Shown: in pieces, positions 5,243 to 8,227 of the stretch
Layout of the letters: the number at the start of each line of letters is the position of its first letter
How positions within the stretch are numbered: position 1 is the first letter of the stretch
Origin: Burkholderiales bacterium
GTDB taxonomy: Bacteria > Pseudomonadota > Gammaproteobacteria > Burkholderiales > SG8-39
Direction: 5' to 3'
Assembly (NCBI GenBank): GCA_919902965.1
Contig: CAKKSJ010000437.1
Span: forward strand, 1-8,227
DNA: 8,227 bases
Notes under the pieces: generated by a model
What the model saw: only the letters and a program-made list of their open reading frames with translations
Database searches by the model: none
Told to the model about the DNA's origin: nothing
Program-made: the position numbers and the translations under genes

Positions 5243-6250
5243 TCAAACCCGGTAATACGAACGATACCAGTCGACGAAGCGCGCTATGCCTGCTTCGACC
5301 TCGGTACCGGGCTTGAATCCTACGGCCGCATCGAGACGCGACACATCGGCGACGGTCTCGGGCACGTCGCCGGCCTGCAGCGGCAGCAGATCCAGCTTCG
5401 CCTTTGTCCCCAGGCACTGCTCCAGCACCTCGATATAGCGCATGAGCTTTACCGGCCGGCTGTTGCCGATGTTGTAAATGCGATAGGGCGCATTGCTGCT
5501 CGACGGCCTGGGCGCGAGCGCCAACCAGTCCGGGTCCGCTTGCGCCGGCCGGTCTATTACCCTGAGTACGCCTTCGACGATATCGTCCACATAGGTGAAA
5601 TCGCGCACCATTTCGCCGCGATTGAACACGGGTATCGATTCGCCGGCGAGGATGCCGCGGGTGAATTTGAACAGCGCCATGTCCGGGCGCCCCCAGGGAC
5701 CGTAGACCGTGAAAAAGCGCAGACCGGTACAGGGCAGGCGATAGAGATGGGCGTAGCTATGCGCCATCAGCTCGTTTGCCTTTTTGGTCGCGGCATAGAG
5801 CGACACCGGGTGATCGATATTGTCGTCCTCGGCGAAAGGCAGCTTGGCGTTTGCGCCATAGACCGAGCTCGAGGAGGCGTACACGAAGTGCCCGACTTCG
5901 GCGCGGCGCGCGCCTTCGATGACATTGCCGAAACCGACCAGGTTGGTATCGACATAGGCGCCTGGGTTTTCGATCGAATAGCGCACGCCGGCTTGCGCGG
6001 CGAGATGCATCACGGCGTCGAAGCGCTGCCTTGCAAACAAGCTGGACATCGCTTCGCGATCGGCGATGTCGCGCTTTTCGAATGCAAATCCGGAATGCGC
6101 TTGCAGGCGCGCCAGCCGCGCCTCTTTCAGACTGACGTCGTAGTAATCGTTGAGGTTGTCCAGTCCAACGACCCGGTCACCGCGCTGCAGCAGCCGCAGC
6201 GACAGTGTCGATCCGATAAAACCGGCGGCGCCTGTTACGAGAATTTTCAT
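5243..6250 (-). CDS. NAD-dependent epimerase, UDP-glucuronate 4-epimerase type
   Basis: This 335-residue SDR enzyme most resembles the CapI/LpsL group, which interconverts UDP-glucuronate and UDP-galacturonate for capsule, LPS or exopolysaccharide. Visible landmarks are TGAAGFIGS (6-14) for NAD, LDNLNDYYDVSLKEARL (30-46, with Asp31 at the adenosine ribose), HLAAQAGVRYSIENP (82-96), SSSSVYG (126-132), YAATK (152-156, catalytic Tyr152 and Lys156) and FFTVYGPWGRPDMALFKF (179-196). The DNLNDYYD and AGVRYSIENP segments are characteristic of this group rather than of plain GalE. Length is standard. The ATG at 6250 follows GAGGG at about 9 bases and lies 15 bases after the helicase stop, so the two genes are probably co-transcribed. 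The exact sugar substrate is inferred. Confidence 0.88.
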   Translation of the reverse strand: MKILVTGAAGFIGSTLSLRLLQRGDRVVGLDNLNDYYDVSLKEARLARLQAHSGFAFEKRDIADREAMSSLFARQRFDAVMHLAAQAGVRYSIENPGAYVDTNLVGFGNVIEGARRAEVGHFVYASSSSVYGANAKLPFAEDDNIDHPVSLYAATKKANELMAHSYAHLYRLPCTGLRFFTVYGPWGRPDMALFKFTRGILAGESIPVFNRGEMVRDFTYVDDIVEGVLRVIDRPAQADPDWLALAPRPSSSNAPYRIYNIGNSRPVKLMRYIEVLEQCLGTKAKLDLLPLQAGDVPETVADVSRLDAAVGFKPGTEVEAGIARFVDWYRSYYRV

Positions 6251-6265
6251 ATCATTTCACCCTCG

Positions 6266-8215
6266 CTATTCTACCGGAGCGGCGGTGAAAAAATCCGTGA
6301 CCTCTTCGAGTATGCGCGTGCGGCGCATCGCCGGCAGGCTTTGCCAGATGCGCCGCCCATAGGGTTTGCTGATCAGCCGCGGGTCGCAGATCATGAGCAC
6401 GCCGCGATCGGTCTCGTCGCGGATCAGGCGCCCCGCGCCCTGCTTCAGGCTGATGGCCGCGCGCGGCAGCTGGTATTCCATGAAAGCGTTCTTGCCCTGC
6501 TTGTCTAGATATTCGATGCGCGCCGCGAGCACCGGATCATCAGGCGGCGCGAACGGCAGCTTGTCTATCACGACCAGCGACAGGGCGGCGCCGCGCACGT
6601 CCACGCCTTCCCAGAAACTCTGGCTTGCGACGAGCACCGCATTGCCCAGCCGGCGAAAACGTTCGAGCAGCTCGCTGCGGCTGCCCTCTCCCTGCAGCAG
6701 CAGTGGAAAATCCACGCCCTCGGCCTCGAAGCGCTGCTGCAAAAGCTCGTGCGCCCGGCGCATCGCGCGCAGCGTCGTGAACAGCAGAAAGGCACGGCCG
6801 CCGCTGGCACGGATGACCGGCCAGGCCGCCTCCACCACCGCTACTGTGTGAACGCCATCGTTGGGTGCGGGCAGGCCCTCCGGTACATAAAGCAGCGCCT
6901 GCTCCGGGTAGTTGAATGGGCTGTCCCAGCAGGCGGTGCGCGCCTCGTCCAGCCCCATCTCGCCGGTGTAATGGGCGAAATCGCGGTTCACCGCCAGCGT
7001 CGCCGAGGTGAATATCCAGGCGCGCGGATGGCCTTGCAGCTGCTTGCGGAAAATGTCTGCGATATCCAGCGGCGCCGCGTTCAGCTGAAAGCTCGCGCTG
7101 AAGGTCTCGGCCCAACGCACCATGCCCCCGGACTCCTCGGCCACCCAGCGTTCGAGGCGGGACTGCATGTCGAGCGCGCGCCGCCAGCAATTCTCCAGGC
7201 CTTCGCCGCGCTGCGCCTGCGCCTCCAGCAGCTTGGCGAGTTTCTTCAGGTCCGCGTCCAGGACGGCGAGCGCCTGCTTGAATTCGAGCTTGGCGGTCGC
7301 GGCTGCGTAGGCAAGGCGCGCGGCGTCCAGCGGCAAGCCGAGCCGCGCATCCCGGCTCGCTTTTTCCACCGCCGCCACGGCCGGGCGCAGGGCCGGCGCG
7401 TCGCCGGCGCTAGCTATGGCTTCGACCAGAGTGTCGCGGCACAGATCGAGCAGCTGGCCCGAGCTCAGGCTCTCGCCGAAAAACAGCGTCGCCGTTTCCG
7501 GCAGCTGATGCGCCTCATCGAAAATGACCGCGTTGCAGGCCGGAAGCAGTTCGGCCACACCCTCGTCCCTGAGCATGACGTCGGCGAAAAACAGATGATG
7601 ATTGACCACGACGATATCTGCGCTGAGCGCTTCGCGCCGCGCCGCCATGACAAAGCACTCCGCGTACTGTTTGCAGTCCTGGCCCAGGCAGTTCTCACGC
7701 GTCGAGGTCGCCGACTGCCAGACCGCTGCATTTTCGGGCACGTCGGCAAGCTCGGCCCGGTCGCCGCTTTTGCTTAGCTTTGCAAATCGCGCGATCTTGT
7801 GCAATTGCGCCACTTCCTCGCGGCTGGCAAAGCGCCCTTCGGCGAGCGCCCCCTCAAGATGGTGATGGCAGACGTAATTGGCGCGGCCCTTGAGCAGCGC
7901 AGTGCTGACCGGAACCTGCAGCGCGTCGCGCACCGTGGGCAGATCGCGGTTGTAAAGCTGATCCTGCAGGTTCTTGGTGCCCGTCGAAATAATCACCTTG
8001 CCGCCCGAGAGCAGGGCCGGCACCAGGTAGGCGTAGGTCTTGCCCGTACCGGTGCCGGCTTCGGCCACGAGCAGGCTGTTGTCGCGCATGGCCTGGGCGA
8101 TGGCCTGCGCCATCTCGACTTGCTGCGCGCGCAGGCGATAGCCGGTTATGGCGCGGCTCAAGGCGCCATCAGCGCCAAACACCGTCTCGAGCTGATCATC
8201 TGCGGGAAGAGACAT
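6266..8215 (-). CDS. yoaA: ATP-dependent DNA helicase, YoaA/DinG type (XPD-like, Fe-S)
   Basis: This is a superfamily 2 5'-3' DNA helicase of the XPD/DinG branch; in E. coli YoaA works with the HolC (chi) subunit in repair of stalled replication. The 649-residue protein has RLRAQQVEMAQAI (27-39, Q-motif-like), Walker A AEAGTGTGKT (51-60), STGTKNLQDQL (motif Ia, 77-87), four cysteines C116, C176, C181 and C187 that match the Fe-S cluster of the family, VVNHHLF (203-209), the DEAH box FDEAH (232-236), TSATL (motif III), SQSFWEGVDVRG (motif V) and QGAGRLIR (motif VI, 592-599). The length fits YoaA better than the longer DinG. The start ATG is at 8215; only 12 bases precede it in the window and they show no Shine-Dalgarno. 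It heads a minus-strand run with the two SDR genes. Confidence 0.92.
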   Translation of the reverse strand: MSLPADDQLETVFGADGALSRAITGYRLRAQQVEMAQAIAQAMRDNSLLVAEAGTGTGKTYAYLVPALLSGGKVIISTGTKNLQDQLYNRDLPTVRDALQVPVSTALLKGRANYVCHHHLEGALAEGRFASREEVAQLHKIARFAKLSKSGDRAELADVPENAAVWQSATSTRENCLGQDCKQYAECFVMAARREALSADIVVVNHHLFFADVMLRDEGVAELLPACNAVIFDEAHQLPETATLFFGESLSSGQLLDLCRDTLVEAIASAGDAPALRPAVAAVEKASRDARLGLPLDAARLAYAAATAKLEFKQALAVLDADLKKLAKLLEAQAQRGEGLENCWRRALDMQSRLERWVAEESGGMVRWAETFSASFQLNAAPLDIADIFRKQLQGHPRAWIFTSATLAVNRDFAHYTGEMGLDEARTACWDSPFNYPEQALLYVPEGLPAPNDGVHTVAVVEAAWPVIRASGGRAFLLFTTLRAMRRAHELLQQRFEAEGVDFPLLLQGEGSRSELLERFRRLGNAVLVASQSFWEGVDVRGAALSLVVIDKLPFAPPDDPVLAARIEYLDKQGKNAFMEYQLPRAAISLKQGAGRLIRDETDRGVLMICDPRLISKPYGRRIWQSLPAMRRTRILEEVTDFFTAAPVE

Positions 8216-8227
8216 GAATTGAAGTTT

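Noticed and set aside
6749..7777. A 342-residue plus-strand frame opposite the helicase, and similar long frames opposite the epimerase (5540-6508) and inside bamD (3210-4247)
   Set aside because: They are long only because GC-rich codons leave few stops in the opposite or shifted frame. None shows a recognisable domain, and each lies over a gene with clear motifs.

Overview
The window is GC-rich, densely packed bacterial chromosome. Gene content and protein style (a BamD lipoprotein divergent from RluD, PgeF behind RluD, a YoaA/DinG-type helicase, rhamnose-precursor and UDP-sugar epimerase genes) point to a proteobacterium, most likely a betaproteobacterium. This is inferred from protein resemblance only. 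There is no rRNA, tRNA, CRISPR array, transposase or phage gene. All seven genes look intact, except that rfbB is cut by the left edge of the window.

Layout from left to right. (1) Bases 1-611, minus strand: the N-terminal 203 codons of dTDP-glucose 4,6-dehydratase (rfbB), which uses a TTG start, with a good -10 box upstream. (2) Bases 689-3164, minus strand: a tight three-gene unit transcribed rluD -> pgeF -> ZIP metal transporter. rluD and pgeF overlap by 4 bases (ATGA), and pgeF and the transporter are 2 bases apart. (3) Bases 3163-3963, plus strand: bamD, divergent from rluD, with the two start codons meeting in one CATG; the probable bamD promoter lies inside rluD. (4) Bases 3964-4216: a 253-base non-coding gap between the convergent ends of bamD and denD, filled by a chain of hairpins. 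Two of these have 22-base arms and 7-base loops. (5) Bases 4217-8215, minus strand: yoaA/dinG-type helicase -> UDP-glucuronate 4-epimerase-like gene -> D-erythronate dehydrogenase-like gene (denD), with gaps of 15 and 51 bases, probably one transcript.

Functionally the window mixes envelope work and housekeeping. RfbB and the UDP-glucuronate epimerase supply activated sugars for LPS or exopolysaccharide. BamD builds the outer membrane, PgeF edits peptidoglycan precursors, RluD modifies 23S rRNA, the ZIP protein moves divalent metal, and YoaA repairs or restarts replication. The DenD-like enzyme belongs to acid-sugar catabolism in characterised organisms and is out of place among nucleotide-sugar enzymes.

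The genes are ordinary. The most unusual structure is the hairpin chain at 3984-4204. Three of its hairpins share an apical CGGAYG / CRTCCG motif with compensatory base changes, while their lower stems are unrelated.
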